64,000 nucleotides of DNA from Erinaceus europaeus (lineage: Eukaryota > Chordata > Mammalia > Eulipotyphla > Erinaceidae), in contig NC_080164.1 in the NCBI RefSeq assembly GCF_950295315.1, positions 9,000,002 through 9,064,001 of the forward strand, in the 5' to 3' direction. Both the position numbers and the translations under genes were made by a program. Below the pieces are notes generated by a model. It was not told the DNA's origin. It was given only the letters and a program-made list of their open reading frames with translations, and made no database searches. Below, piece by piece: positions 53,705 to 63,541 of this stretch; position 1 is the stretch's first letter, and every line of letters begins with the position of its first letter.

Positions 53705-54546
53705 TTGGAAAGCCTAGTATTGGGAGTAATAACCAAAGGACTAGGTAACTGTACTCAGTATATGCATCATCTCCCTTAATAGTCATATCCTATGAGGTTG
53801 CTGTTGTCCTCATCCATGTCTCAGAGCAGAGGAAAACAAACTATTGGGGAAGGAACATAACCATCATTATGTGAGACTATGTGACTGTATGGTTTAGGGT
53901 ATTTCCAATTTTGATTTAATACAGGGCAATAACGTCTTAATATATTCAAAACTACTTCCACTCTCTAGCCACTTTACATGACCACAACTCAGTAAAAAAT
54001 AGAAATGACAATAACATCCCCCAAATGCCTTGAGCTGAGAAGGAAAGCTTGTTCAAGCTTTGTTTGTTTGTTTGTTTTTTCCCTCGTCAGTGTTCCAAAT
54101 AATCCTTGAGTAAAATGAGAAAGTGAAGCTCACAGTTGTCGAGACCACACAAACAAGAAGAAATGTTTAAGCATTAAGGATAAAGCCATTGTGCAATTCC
54201 ATTGTAGTCATATCCACAAACGCTGGTGTGAATGAAAGAACCCTGTAAACAGCCAAGCCTGCCAAGCAGTCTGTCTGCACTGCATATACCTGTTTGGCAT
54301 CAAGACATACTTTGAAGACTGGCAGTCCTGTGTTGTTCGGTAGTAAACTCTGGAACTTATCGATGCAATTTGGGGAGAACCAGTCCTGTATTTTCACGGA
54401 AAGGCATTCCCAGTAGCATGTGTTACTTCCAGCCCTGATGTCTTCAAGTCAGAAGAGCCGCTGCAGCCACCCCGATACAACTCCTTCATCCCAGATTTCT
54501 CTAAGAATTCATATATTGTCACCTCTATCTCAGAAATCCTTCTTCT
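53705..54546. other. No confirmed gene; MIR-like patch and one curious open frame
   Basis: 53750-53860 (CCTATGAGGTTGCTGTTGTCCTC ... CAGAGCAGAGG) is MIR-like on the minus strand. A TTTG repeat is at 54059-54077. The minus-strand open frame at 54167-54397 is described separately. Confidence 0.4.
54167..54397 (-). other. 76-codon open frame of unknown status
   Basis: The frame reads WFSPNCIDKFQSLLPNNTGL near its start, continuing with ordinary protein-like composition and ending in TAA. It has no low complexity and lies outside recognised repeats. Upstream the frame stays open for about 18 more codons before a stop. I do not recognise a family. It may be chance, an exon or a pseudogene piece. 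I do not claim a gene. Confidence 0.12.
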
Positions 54547-54547
54547 G

Positions 54548-54745
54548 GGCCAGGTGGTGGCACACTGGTTATGTACTCACATTACAGTGTGAAAGGACCC
54601 AGGTTCAAGCCTTGGGTCCCCACCCACAGGTGGAGAGCTTTAGGAGTAGTGAAGCAGGGCTGAAGGTGTCTCTCTGTCTCTCTATCCCCTTCTCCCCTCT
54701 CAATTTCTCTCTGTCTCTAATCAGTAATAAATAAATTAAAAATAA
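54548..54745 (+). mobile_element. tRNA-derived SINE, short-tail type
   Basis: GGGCCAGGTGGTGGCACACT head, AGGTTCAAGCCTTGG B box, CTGTCTCTAATCAGTAATAA tail. Confidence 0.92.
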
Positions 54746-54763
54746 TTTTGGAGATGTTTATCT

Positions 54764-55055
54764 TTGAAGTGCAAGGACCTGTGTAAGGATCCTGGTTCGA
54801 GCCACTGGCTCCCCACCTGCAGGGGAGTTGCTTCACAAGTGGTCTGCAGGTGTCTGTCTTTCTCTCCCCCTCTCTGTCTTCCCCTCCTCTCTCTACTTCT
54901 CTCTGTCCTATCCAAAAACAATAACAATAATAACAATGATGACAACTATAAACAACAAGGGAACCAAAAGGGAAAAAAAAATAGCCTCCAGGAGCAGTGG
55001 ATTCATGGTACAGGCATGAAGCCCCAGCAATAACTGTGGAGGCAAAAAAAAAAAA
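54764..55055 (+). mobile_element. Chimeric SINE: long-tail body plus 3' module
   Basis: Head truncated (starts near AGTGCAAGGACCTGTGTAAG), B box GGTTCGAGCCAC, and GAGTTGCTTCACAAGTGGTC. It has the long-tail sequence (AACAACAAGGGAACCAAAAG) and then, unlike other long-tail copies, the extra module CTCCAGGAGCAGTGGATTCA ... AGCCCCAGCAATAACTGTGG and an A tail. Confidence 0.88.
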
Positions 55056-55897
55056 TCCTTTTTTGTTGCAATACTTAACTGACCTAAATTCCTCTTCTTT
55101 AGTATGTGTGCTGTCTTTCCAAATGTGTATGTTCAACAGTGATTTCAATGGAAATGGAAGAACCCAACACACTACTTTTCATTCAGAAGACTGCCCACAG
55201 TATGCTCTCAAGCCACAAGAGAGACAGTTTTAAACAAAGGTGCAGACAGAAAACAAGCCGAGACTGAACTCAGTAATATATACGTCTCTCCACACCCAGT
55301 AAAAGCTGTGTTTGGTTCCAAGAAGCAGCAAACCCCTTGACCACTCATAGGCCTCAGTTCTCTATCTCAGATGGCAGAGCAGGTGACCCAGGAGCCCCCT
55401 TGAAGCAGTGAGTATTATTGTTTATTAGCGGTAGTATGAAGTGAAACTAAGGTTCATATGAAGAAGGCTACCTTTACTTATTGAAGGTACTACAAGGTAC
55501 TTACTGAAGGTACTTATTATTTCCATTAAGACATTGGAAAAACTACGTCTTGTCACCTTACCTTTGTTCCACCAGAATTAGGGAGCTTTCTTGCAACCCT
55601 CAACCCTGTGGATTTTTTTTTGTCAAGATTATATTCAAGGATCTATAGAGATTAATCCCCAACACCAGTTTTCTATGGGAATTATGACCATGGAATTTAT
55701 GACCACTACTATACGAAAGGAAGAACCTCTTCATTTGGAAGTTACATCTCTGGGACTCATTGGGCCTCTACAAACAAGAGCATTTATGTTCCATTTCCTT
55801 CCATGGCAACATCACTTTGTCTTCCTTCAAAATTCCCCCATCAGTGGTTGAATTGATGAATTATCAGTAGAAGTAAATGCATTTTTTTTTCTTTCAC
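55056..55897. other. No gene seen; apparently single-copy
   Basis: Around 55485-55520 a GGTAC(T/A)-containing phrase is repeated three times. Otherwise unassigned. Confidence 0.35.
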
Positions 55898-56160
55898 TAG
55901 GGAAAGAGAAAGACAGGCTGGGAGTATGGATTTACCTGTCAATGCCCATGTTCAGCGGGGAGGCAATTACAGAAGCCAGACCTTCCACCTTCTGCATCCC
56001 ACAGTGACCTTGGGTCCATACTCCCAGAGGGACAGAGTATAGGAAAGCTATTGGGGAAGGCGATATTTCTGATGGTGGGAATTGTGTGAAGTTGTACCTC
56101 TCTTATCCTATGGTTTTGTCAATGTTTCCTTTTTATAAATAAAAAATTAAATTAAAAAGT
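55898..56160 (+). mobile_element. L1 3' UTR, short 5'-truncated copy
   Basis: Begins at CACTAGGGAAAGAGAAAGAC and ends TTTTTATAAATAAAAAATTA. The right side runs into A-rich and TA-rich simple sequence. Confidence 0.9.
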
Positions 56161-56164
56161 AAAT

Positions 56165-56247
56165 AAAATTATATATGTATATATACACATATATACATAT
56201 ATACATATAGAGAAAGAGAGAGTGTGAGAGAGAGAGAGAGAGAGAGT
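56165..56247. repeat. (TA/CA)n then (GA)n simple repeat
   Basis: TATATACA-type units followed by GA units. It may have grown from the L1 tail next to it. Confidence 0.9.
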
Positions 56248-57755
56248 AAACACATTTGGCAAAAGTCATCACATTCCCTTGGGAGTAGTGGAAGCCAACT
56301 GAGGCTCTCAAAGGCAAGGGTACAATTTACTGCTGAAAAAAAAAAAAATCACAAGGAAAAAGACCATGAAGTTGAAACACCCAAGAGTGAGGCAAAAGTC
56401 ATATCTGAGGCTGGAGAAGTGTTCTAGCCTGAGACCTGTTGTACCCAGGGGCTAAGCTAGAGACATCTCTTGTGCTGGACTGTGAACACAACAAGATGTT
56501 GTCAAGTTGGAAAAGGGAAATTTTGAATAGCTGCTTAAATGTGGAAAACTTGTTGCATTCTCCAAAACAAATGAGCTCATTTCAGCTCTCTTTGACCAGA
56601 AGTTTATAAATAATACTGTTTACAAATTAGGCTTAAGTAACTATTATTGTTATCCTCAGTTGGAAGAGTTTTAAAAAGTCCCAGAGAGCCATCTAAGTGA
56701 CTGTGCAAAGAATGAACTTTGGAAACGAAGAGGATGTCAATATTTAAGGGGGACACTAACCTAGAAAACTATAGGGAAGATAGGGTGGTTAACAATGGCA
56801 TGTCCTCAAGTACACATGTTCACTCATTTTTTTTTTTTGCTCCCGCCTCCCCCACGTGTTCATTCTTTAACCCAGGTAGGAACATTTGCTGAGGGATTGC
56901 TCTATGTCAGAGACAGACTTGGAAGAAGGGCTCCAAAGTGACCTGTCGGCAATAGAGGAAGATTCGAACAAAACAAACCACAGGGTCAGGTCAGGAGAGA
57001 GCAGTGAGCAGTGACTTGAGTGCACAGACATCTGAGAGGGTATTTCTGACTGGAGGTATACCAGGAATTGAACTTTGAAAAATAAACATTGCCTTGATGC
57101 ATGGTAAAGAAGAGTTCCAATCCCCAGTAAGCACCAAACCAACAGCCCGTGAGGAAAGGAAGCCATAAAGGATCTATGTGTTGAATTTGATCAGGTGTAT
57201 GTTGAAGACAGAGGTCAGGCTCCCATGTTGCTTTCATTCTTGTTCCTTCATCCTAGATGCTGCTGGTTAGTGAGCTTCCAATTGTACTGTGCTTTGGAAT
57301 CATAGAGTACATTTATAAATTACTGCTATCTGAGTCCCACCTCCAGGAAGTCTAACTAAATACTTGGATTGGTGGTATGATCCAGGCATCAGGATCTTTA
57401 TACCTACCCAGGAAACTTTGATTCAGTCAGGGGTGAGAACACCTGCTGTAGGCTATCCTCACTGCTCGAGGTACCTGGAGAACACATATGAGCATAGCCT
57501 TCCTCCACTCAATAAGTAGCAAGTATATCCAGGAAATTCCCATGACTGGTGGATGGGGCAAGGTGGTGTTCTGGCTCATGACCCACATAGAGCTAGTCCT
57601 ACTTTCACTCCTGCTCCCACTACTTCATAGTATCAGTAATGAGTTTCACCTCCTTTCATGAGAAGTACTAATGGGATTGCTACAGACTGATACCAGCACA
57701 GAAAGATCTGTGCCAGTGGACTTCAGCCTTTTGTGGGTCATAAAAGCTTTTTCTT
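56248..57755. other. No gene seen; possible hAT-type relic
   Basis: 57250-57440 (TTGGAATCATAGAGTACATT ... GAGTCCCACCTCCAGGAAGT ... GAAACTTTGATTCAGTCAGG) resembles MER5-like hAT relics in outline. The rest is unassigned. Confidence 0.4.
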
Positions 57756-57759
57756 TTTT

Positions 57760-57910
57760 AATTTATAAAATGGAGATATTGACAAGACCATAGGATAAGA
57801 GGGTTATAATTACACACAATTATCACCACCAGAACTCCCTATCCCTTTGCCCCCCTCAACCCCCACCACCTGGAAAGCTCCCTGTTCTTTATCCCTCTGG
57901 GAGTATGGCT
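57760..57910 (-). mobile_element. L1 3' UTR, short copy
   Basis: ATTTATAAAATGGAGATATTGACAAGACC, CCATAGGATAAGAGGG, then CCTGTTCTTTATCCCTCTGGGAGTATGG in minus-strand order. Confidence 0.88.
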
Positions 57911-59150
57911 TTTCATGAAGCGTTTGTCTCTTTCCTCAGCAGAGTTCACGTACTCCTGTGCAAACCTGAGTCGCATTTTAGAGGTCATCAGAGTCCACAA
58001 AGATTACCCCTAGATCAAGATTATGAATAACTCTGTTAAAGAGTTTGATGCTCTGGCACTGTCCAGGTTACAGGAATTTTTGCCCCAGTGAAGGCTTAGT
58101 TCATACCCAAGTTCTTCTAAACCTGTTCCCTTTGGAAGCAGATTTTATTACAGGGGACAAGGCCAGTCAGGAGCTCTGCATTTCAAACAGGCAGTGTAAT
58201 ATACGTAAACAGAGCAAGGTGAAAGTGGAGACCAATGCATCAAGGCTAGAATGAGAACCAGATGCCTTGGTGCAGTGAAGAGTGGAAAGGGAGACAGCTG
58301 CCTGAGGCGCCTGCTCTGTGGGCTTACCTCTAATCAAGGATCCCCAGGAACAAAGCTGGAGGAAGGCAAGACGGGAAATGGCAGCCACTGAAAACCAGGA
58401 GAGGAAGGTAGAGGTGAGGGAGTGCTGAGGTCATAGAGAGAAGAAAGGTGTTCTTTTCAGAAGCCTTAAGAGGCAGCTTGGGAAGCAGGAAAAAAACATG
58501 TGAGTCAGTGGGAATTACTGATTTCTCTCCCAGGATACCAGGCACTGTGGACTGACCAAGCAGAGAAGCATATTCCCCAAGGAGTCATTCTATCAGTTCC
58601 TGTTGTGTCCCTAAGTGTGTGGGAGCACTAATTCAAAAAGAAAACAGGTTTGATGAATTTACCAGTAGTAATGGCAGACCCTGTTTCTCCTCGCAGTCCT
58701 GGGAATCCACAGAAAGACTAAGGAGGTATTTAGGCTTCGCCAAGCTAGAATTCTCAAAATGGGAGAGTGTTTTCAACTCTGATGTCAGGCAAAGTCTTTG
58801 CAGCTAACCTCTAAGTGTGCATTGCATTTTCCCTGCTGGGATAAGTCTCTGATGATCTATTGTCCTCTTGTACATACTCCAAAACCTGCACTGAGAAGGT
58901 ACAAAACAAATATCCAAGGTGAAGCCAGGAGAACTGACAGGAATTCCAAAATGACTGTAAGGTAGTAAAGAACTAGTTAAATGCAAGTCATATAAAAAAT
59001 AAACATATTGGAAAAGATGGAAATTGGAAAACTGTTCTTAGTCTGTTGACTGCACTTGAGAATAAGTAACTCAACTTTAAACAGTTATCCATTGAAGGTC
59101 ATTTGTTGTATCCAAACTGGTTTTGGGTTTATCAGATCTGGCCTAAAGTT

Positions 59151-59151
<1 letters not shown>
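57911..59151. other. No gene seen; apparently single-copy
   Basis: Several short open frames on both strands, none with a recognisable domain. No repeat recognised. Confidence 0.35.

Positions 59152-59193
<42 letters not shown>
59152..59193. repeat. (AC)n(AT)n microsatellite
   Basis: CA units pass into TATATA. Confidence 0.93.
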
Positions 59194-59270
59194 GCATATA
59201 TGTAATTCAACATAATAGAACATATAACACAGTAAGTTAAAGTGACCTAAGCATCTAAAAAATATGCTCA

Positions 59271-59551
59271 GGAGTCAGGCAGTAGCTCAGTGGGTTAAGT
59301 GCAGGTGGCGCAAAGCACAAGGACCAGTGTAAGGATCCTGTAAGAGCCCCCGGCTCCCCACCTGTAGGGGGGTCGCTTCACAGGCAGTGAAGCAGGTCTG
59401 AAGGTGTCTGTCTTTCTCTCCCCCTCTCTGTCTTCCCCTCCTCTCTCCATTTCTCTCTGTCCTATCCAACAACAACATCAATAACAACAACATTAATAAC
59501 TACAAAAAAAAGAGCAACACAAGGGAATAAATAAATAAATATATATTTTTA
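59271..59551 (+). mobile_element. tRNA-derived SINE, long-tail type
   Basis: AGGAGTCAGGCAGTAGCTCA head. The B box is damaged (CCTGTAAGAGCCCCC). ATGCTC on both sides is a short candidate duplication. Confidence 0.92.
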
Positions 59552-59679
59552 AATGCTCCCAAGAACTTTACAAATTCTGTTTTTTATAACCACAGCCTAT
59601 TTTATGAAAGCAATGCAATTTGGAAATGCTTACTCATCCTTAAAGGTGGAAGTAAATAATTTACTTTGGGATTTTTATA

Positions 59680-59686
59680 TGTGTGT

Positions 59687-59718
<32 letters not shown>
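59680..59718. repeat. (GT)n microsatellite
   Basis: GT units with one AT interruption. Confidence 0.94.
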
Positions 59719-60127
59719 AGTGTCTTAAATTGTCTTCCATTAAATATAATTCCTCAGACTACAGTGAATATGCAGTTTGGTCACTGAGTCTTTCACTGAA
59801 GAACACTATTCACTGAATAATGGTACATATTTCAGTTTCCCTCTGGATTGAACATTGACAGCCAGAAACAGTAAGAGAGGAGGGAAAGATACGACCTTGG
59901 TAGGAGGTTGATGAGGGTTTGAGAAATAGAAAGTGAACCAAATAGAAAAGAAAGAAGAGTAGACACACAGCAGGAGGAACCAGCAATGGGAAAAACATAG
60001 AGGGTAAGCATAATAGGCCACACCTACTCTCATTTGAGACAGTGAGATGGATTTCACTTTGGATGATAACCACTGATGACCTGCAAAGTATCACAAGGCA
60101 GAGGAGAAACAAATGTATTTTTTTAAG
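59719..60127. other. No gene seen; apparently single-copy
   Basis: Three overlapping minus-strand open frames (59806-60112) are rich in Leu, Phe and Ser, which fits reading through purine-rich DNA. No domain. Confidence 0.35.
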
Positions 60128-60142
60128 AAGTCATACATGTCA

Positions 60143-60296
60143 GGAGCTGGCAGTGGTACATCTAGTTAAGCACACATAATACTAAGCACAAGGATCCAGG
60201 TTCAAGCCCTCAGATCCATACTGGAAAAGGGACACTTCACAAGCAGTGAAGTAGGTCAGCAGGTGTTTCTCTTTCTTTCTCTCTCTCTCTCTCTCT

Positions 60297-60341
<45 letters not shown>

Positions 60342-60460
60342 CTTCCACTCTTAATTTCTCTCTTTCATATTCACTAAATTTTTTTTTAAAAATGGCCACT
60401 AGGAGCAATGGATTCATAGTGCCAGCACCAAGCCCTAGCAATAATCCTGGAGGGGGAAAA
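60143..60460 (+). mobile_element. tRNA-derived SINE, module-tail type with internal (AT)n
   Basis: GGAGCTGGCAGTGGTACATC head, GGTTCAAGCCCTC B box, a (CT)n then (AT)n expansion (60299-60338), and the module GGAGCAATGGATTCATAGTG ... AAGCCCTAGCAATAATCCTG. Flanks AAGTCATACATGTCA (60128-60142) and AAGTGATGCATGTCA (60461-60475) match at 13 of 15. Confidence 0.94.
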
Positions 60461-60475
60461 AAGTGATGCATGTCA

Positions 60476-61432
60476 AACAAAACTGTAAAACTTCATAGAC
60501 ATTAACTCTAAAAGGAAATTACTTTGATTACCATATTGCAAATGAAGAAACTGATCCACATAGAGAGTAAATGCCCCTGTGGAAGAACTTGTATCATGTG
60601 ATCATGAATCTAAAACTTAAAGCCCTTTTCATCTCTGTGTTTCTGTTCCGTTGTGCCTAGAACCTTTTGGTTTCTTAGAGTACCAGCAACTTCCTTCTGG
60701 AAATCTTGGGAAACAAAGCTTTGAAGGCTAAAAGAGGATTCATACTGTGGGGTTTAAGATGTGCATAGTTATTTGGCACCCCCTAAATGGGTATGAATGG
60801 GTCCCCCCACCCCACATCCAGAGAAGACTCAGCTAGTGGGATATGACAGCTGGTGGCAGCTCTTTCAGATATCTGGGCTGAACCAGAAGCCAGATCCTAA
60901 CAGGTTCTCAGTTGTGCTGCCTAAGGAGATGAAGACAAGGTTATCACCATATAAGCTAGAAGGACAAAGCCCAGGGATGTGTTTCACTCTGGATTCCCAA
61001 ATTCCCCAGTTTCCAGGAAACTGAACACCAAGACTTGAAAACTATCAAGAGTCCAAGGCCAAGCCCCTCCTAGTGTGTGAATGCTGGGTGGTAGAGCTCA
61101 GATTCTCAATTGAAAGGCCACTGACTCAGACTTTTCTCAAGCCCTGATCCCACCCTTCAAGATTCTCTGAGCAAGTGACTGGAGCTATACCTAGCCTGGC
61201 AAGGAAATGGATGGTCCTTGCCATTTTCTTCTCTGCCTTCTCATGATGCCACATGATAAGCAGATAATCACAGGCTTAGGGCTCTGGGAACATTTCTATT
61301 CAAATCTCTCCAGCTGCCCAGAGTAGTACAGGTATGCAGGGCTCGAACTTTCTCCAAGCTCAGTGCTTCCTCTGTCCTGCTTAGAGCAGGTGCTCATGGT
61401 ATATCAGCCAAACTGAACCAGAGTCCTCCCCC
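60476..61432. other. No gene seen; MIR-like start
   Basis: 60515-60620 (CATATTGCAAATGAAGAAACTGATCC) fits a minus-strand MIR. The rest is unassigned. Confidence 0.4.
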
Positions 61433-62001
61433 TGCTGGGAAATTGTGCAGATACATGAAACGCCCCCAGAGGCAAGAGATGCCCCCAGAGGCAGAACCCC
61501 CCCACACACTTCGTTAGTAGGCCCTGCCCCCCAAAACAGGGAATGCCCCTTTGTGCACCAAGCCTCCCCTTGGCATCACACTGGCTCTTACTGCTCCCCT
61601 ACTTGTCCCTTCCTGTTTTGTTATATCAATCAGGTTTATGCACAAAAGGTTTCTGCTCACTCCTACACTACTATTCCTCTGTCACAGATGGAGTCTTTTA
61701 CAGACATTGATCCATCCTAATGTGTTGACTAGATAGAAGGATAGGGAAAAAATGTAGAAATATTGTGAGGAGATGGTGGAGCCTGGCAGAGCTTAACCTA
61801 TGAGATGAGTCCCTCCAGGTAAGTTTCTCTCTCTACAGAGGGGTTGAGCACAGGGGGGACACATAAATGTCACAATGTTGGCGGCCATGTAAGTCTTCCC
61901 ACCTCCACAAAAACATCCTACATCTTCCCACCTGAGCATGGCATTCCTTAATAACATTTAAGCCTGCTCCACTCTAAATTTCCTATATTGTGGCCATTAG
62001 A

Positions 62002-62019
62002 TATAAGGAAAGGGGGAGA
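62002..62019 (+). other. Candidate polypurine tract
   Basis: TATAAGGAAAGGGGGAGA directly precedes the LTR-like TG at 62020. Retroviral plus-strand DNA synthesis is primed from such a tract. Confidence 0.55.
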
Positions 62020-62164
62020 TGCTGGGAAATTGTGCAGATGCAGTCACATCTGCCATGTTTTCCCCTCAGGCTATTGCTAGTTCCTGCGAGAGTTGGGACA
62101 TTCTCGGAGTGCCTGTTCGCCATGTTGTGCCCTCAGGGCACTGTCGATTCCCCGCCATAGTTGA

Positions 62165-62270
62165 AGTGCTTTGGTTACTCCTCCCCCTTCCCATTCCCCT
62201 GAGAGTTATTATCCTACCCTGGAGTGCTATGGTTACTCCTCCTCCTTCTCATTCTCATGAGAGCTATTCC
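62165..62270 (+). repeat. Tandem duplication in the LTR U3 (period 58)
   Basis: AGTGCTTTGGTTACTCCTCC at 62165 recurs as AGTGCTATGGTTACTCCTCC at 62223, followed in both by pyrimidine-rich sequence and GAGAGTTATT / GAGAGCTATT. Confidence 0.85.
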
Positions 62271-62280
62271 CATAAAAGCC
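62271..62280 (+). promoter_or_regulatory. TATA-like element of the LTR
   Basis: CATAAAAGCC lies about 250 bases inside the LTR start, just after the duplicated U3 block. The position suits a retroviral core promoter. Activity is not implied. Confidence 0.5.
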
Positions 62281-62812
62281 CTTCTTCTTCCGTCCCTCGT
62301 TCTCTTGCCCGCCTTTCACTTCGGTGATTAGACGCAGGGAAGGTTGCAGCGCCAGGAGGCCATTTTTGCTTCCTCCACGTGGCCCAAACTGCTGCTCTCT
62401 CACCCAACTCTGAGGTGCCAGTGCAAATCAAGGATTGTGTTCCCTTTCTGCTCCAAACCTCCTTTTTCTGCGTCCCGCCACCACGGCCTCCACAAGCGAC
62501 ATCTTCCCAATTCCTATCACCCCCCTCTTGATTTATAAGACCTCTTCTCAAGAGCCCAGTACCTCACTCTTTCCCCCAATCCCTAAAGAGAAACCCTCCC
62601 TCCTCTGCACTCCCTCATACACACCTGAATCACCCTGTCGGTTTACAACCTCTGTGCTTCTTGGGCTGGTTGAGACCCTCTTGCCTGGACACATGCATCT
62701 CACCTCTCCCAAATTTTGCTGCCCACTCTACTATTTCCCTTGCCAGTTGAATCTCTCTCTCTTAATCTTTAAATTATTTACAGAACAAATAAAACTGGTT
62801 GAATAAAATACT

Positions 62813-63494
62813 CAAGAAACATGATAGTTCAGAGTACACATTATGTCTGCATGATTTGTGAAGAATGTGGTGGAAATAATTCACAGTTATATGCAATGTG
62901 GCCCCTGACCATGGTTATTTCCATCCGTATCATGCTCTGACTCTTTGTCATCCTGGACATTAAAGAGAAAAAGATCAAAGAGCAGTGACTTGGGCCTTGC
63001 GTTTTCCTAGCTTGCTCCCCAAGTGAGCATCATTTCACAGTTTGAATAGAGAGTACTCTGCACTCCCCTGTGCTCCGCTCCTGCCTCTCTGCCCAGCACC
63101 TCGCAATTGGCAATCATGAGGTAAAGTTGGGCAGGACAAGGAGATAGGTTCCTTTCTGCAAAAAGCCATGTGGGAAAGTGGAATCATGTATCCAGTTCCC
63201 CAGATAGTGATCCATCCAGGACTCTTTCCTGGTGTTTATACTTCATTCTGACCCAACACAGAAAAAAAAAAAAAGAATCAGTTTGAAGATGCCATATAAA
63301 ACCCCTTCTCCTTGTGCACCTGTGCTTATTGGGGTCTATAGCAGATTCCCTTCCTTATAGATGTGTAATTGCTCTTAAAGCAGAGGTGTCCGGAAGTGCA
63401 ATATTTAATATTCAAACCTAAAATGTTTCAGAGGTAGAGCAAAGAGAGCTGGCGGTGTATAAGTAGCAGAGCATGTAGAACCAGGAAAAATATG

Positions 63495-63496
<2 letters not shown>
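62813..63496. other. No gene seen; apparently single-copy
   Basis: Unassigned, with an A run at 63261-63274. Confidence 0.35.

Positions 63497-63540
<44 letters not shown>
63497..63540. repeat. (AC)n microsatellite
   Basis: About 22 AC units. Confidence 0.95.

Positions 63541-63541
<1 letters not shown>

Larger units (their letters stand above)
61433..62812 (+). mobile_element. Endogenous-retrovirus-like remnant
   Basis: TGCTGGGAAATTGTGCAGAT occurs at 61433 and again at 62020. After the first copy the sequence diverges at once, so only the first 20 bases of a 5' LTR are visible. Between the two lies about 580 bases without an intact gene. The second is preceded by the purine tract AAGGAAAGGGGGA, as expected for the polypurine tract before a 3' LTR. 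The 5' LTR and nearly all internal genes are deleted or the element is a non-autonomous derivative. C runs border both the first TG and a CA at 62519, so an alternative right end at 62519 with a poly-C duplication is possible. Confidence 0.6.
62020..62812 (+). mobile_element. 3' LTR-like segment
   Basis: Begins TGCTGGGAAA, with a GC-rich U3 carrying a duplicated block, then CATAAAAGCC as TATA-like sequence, and AATAAAACTGG and GAATAAAATACTCA near the right edge as candidate polyadenylation signals. The distance from TATA to signal (about 510 bases) is long for an R region, so the right boundary is uncertain. Confidence 0.5.

Noticed and set aside
61433..62519. Confident retroviral target duplication of C bases at both ends
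   Set aside because: The matching bases are runs of C, which match by chance easily, and no polyadenylation signal lies before 62519. I kept it only as an alternative boundary.
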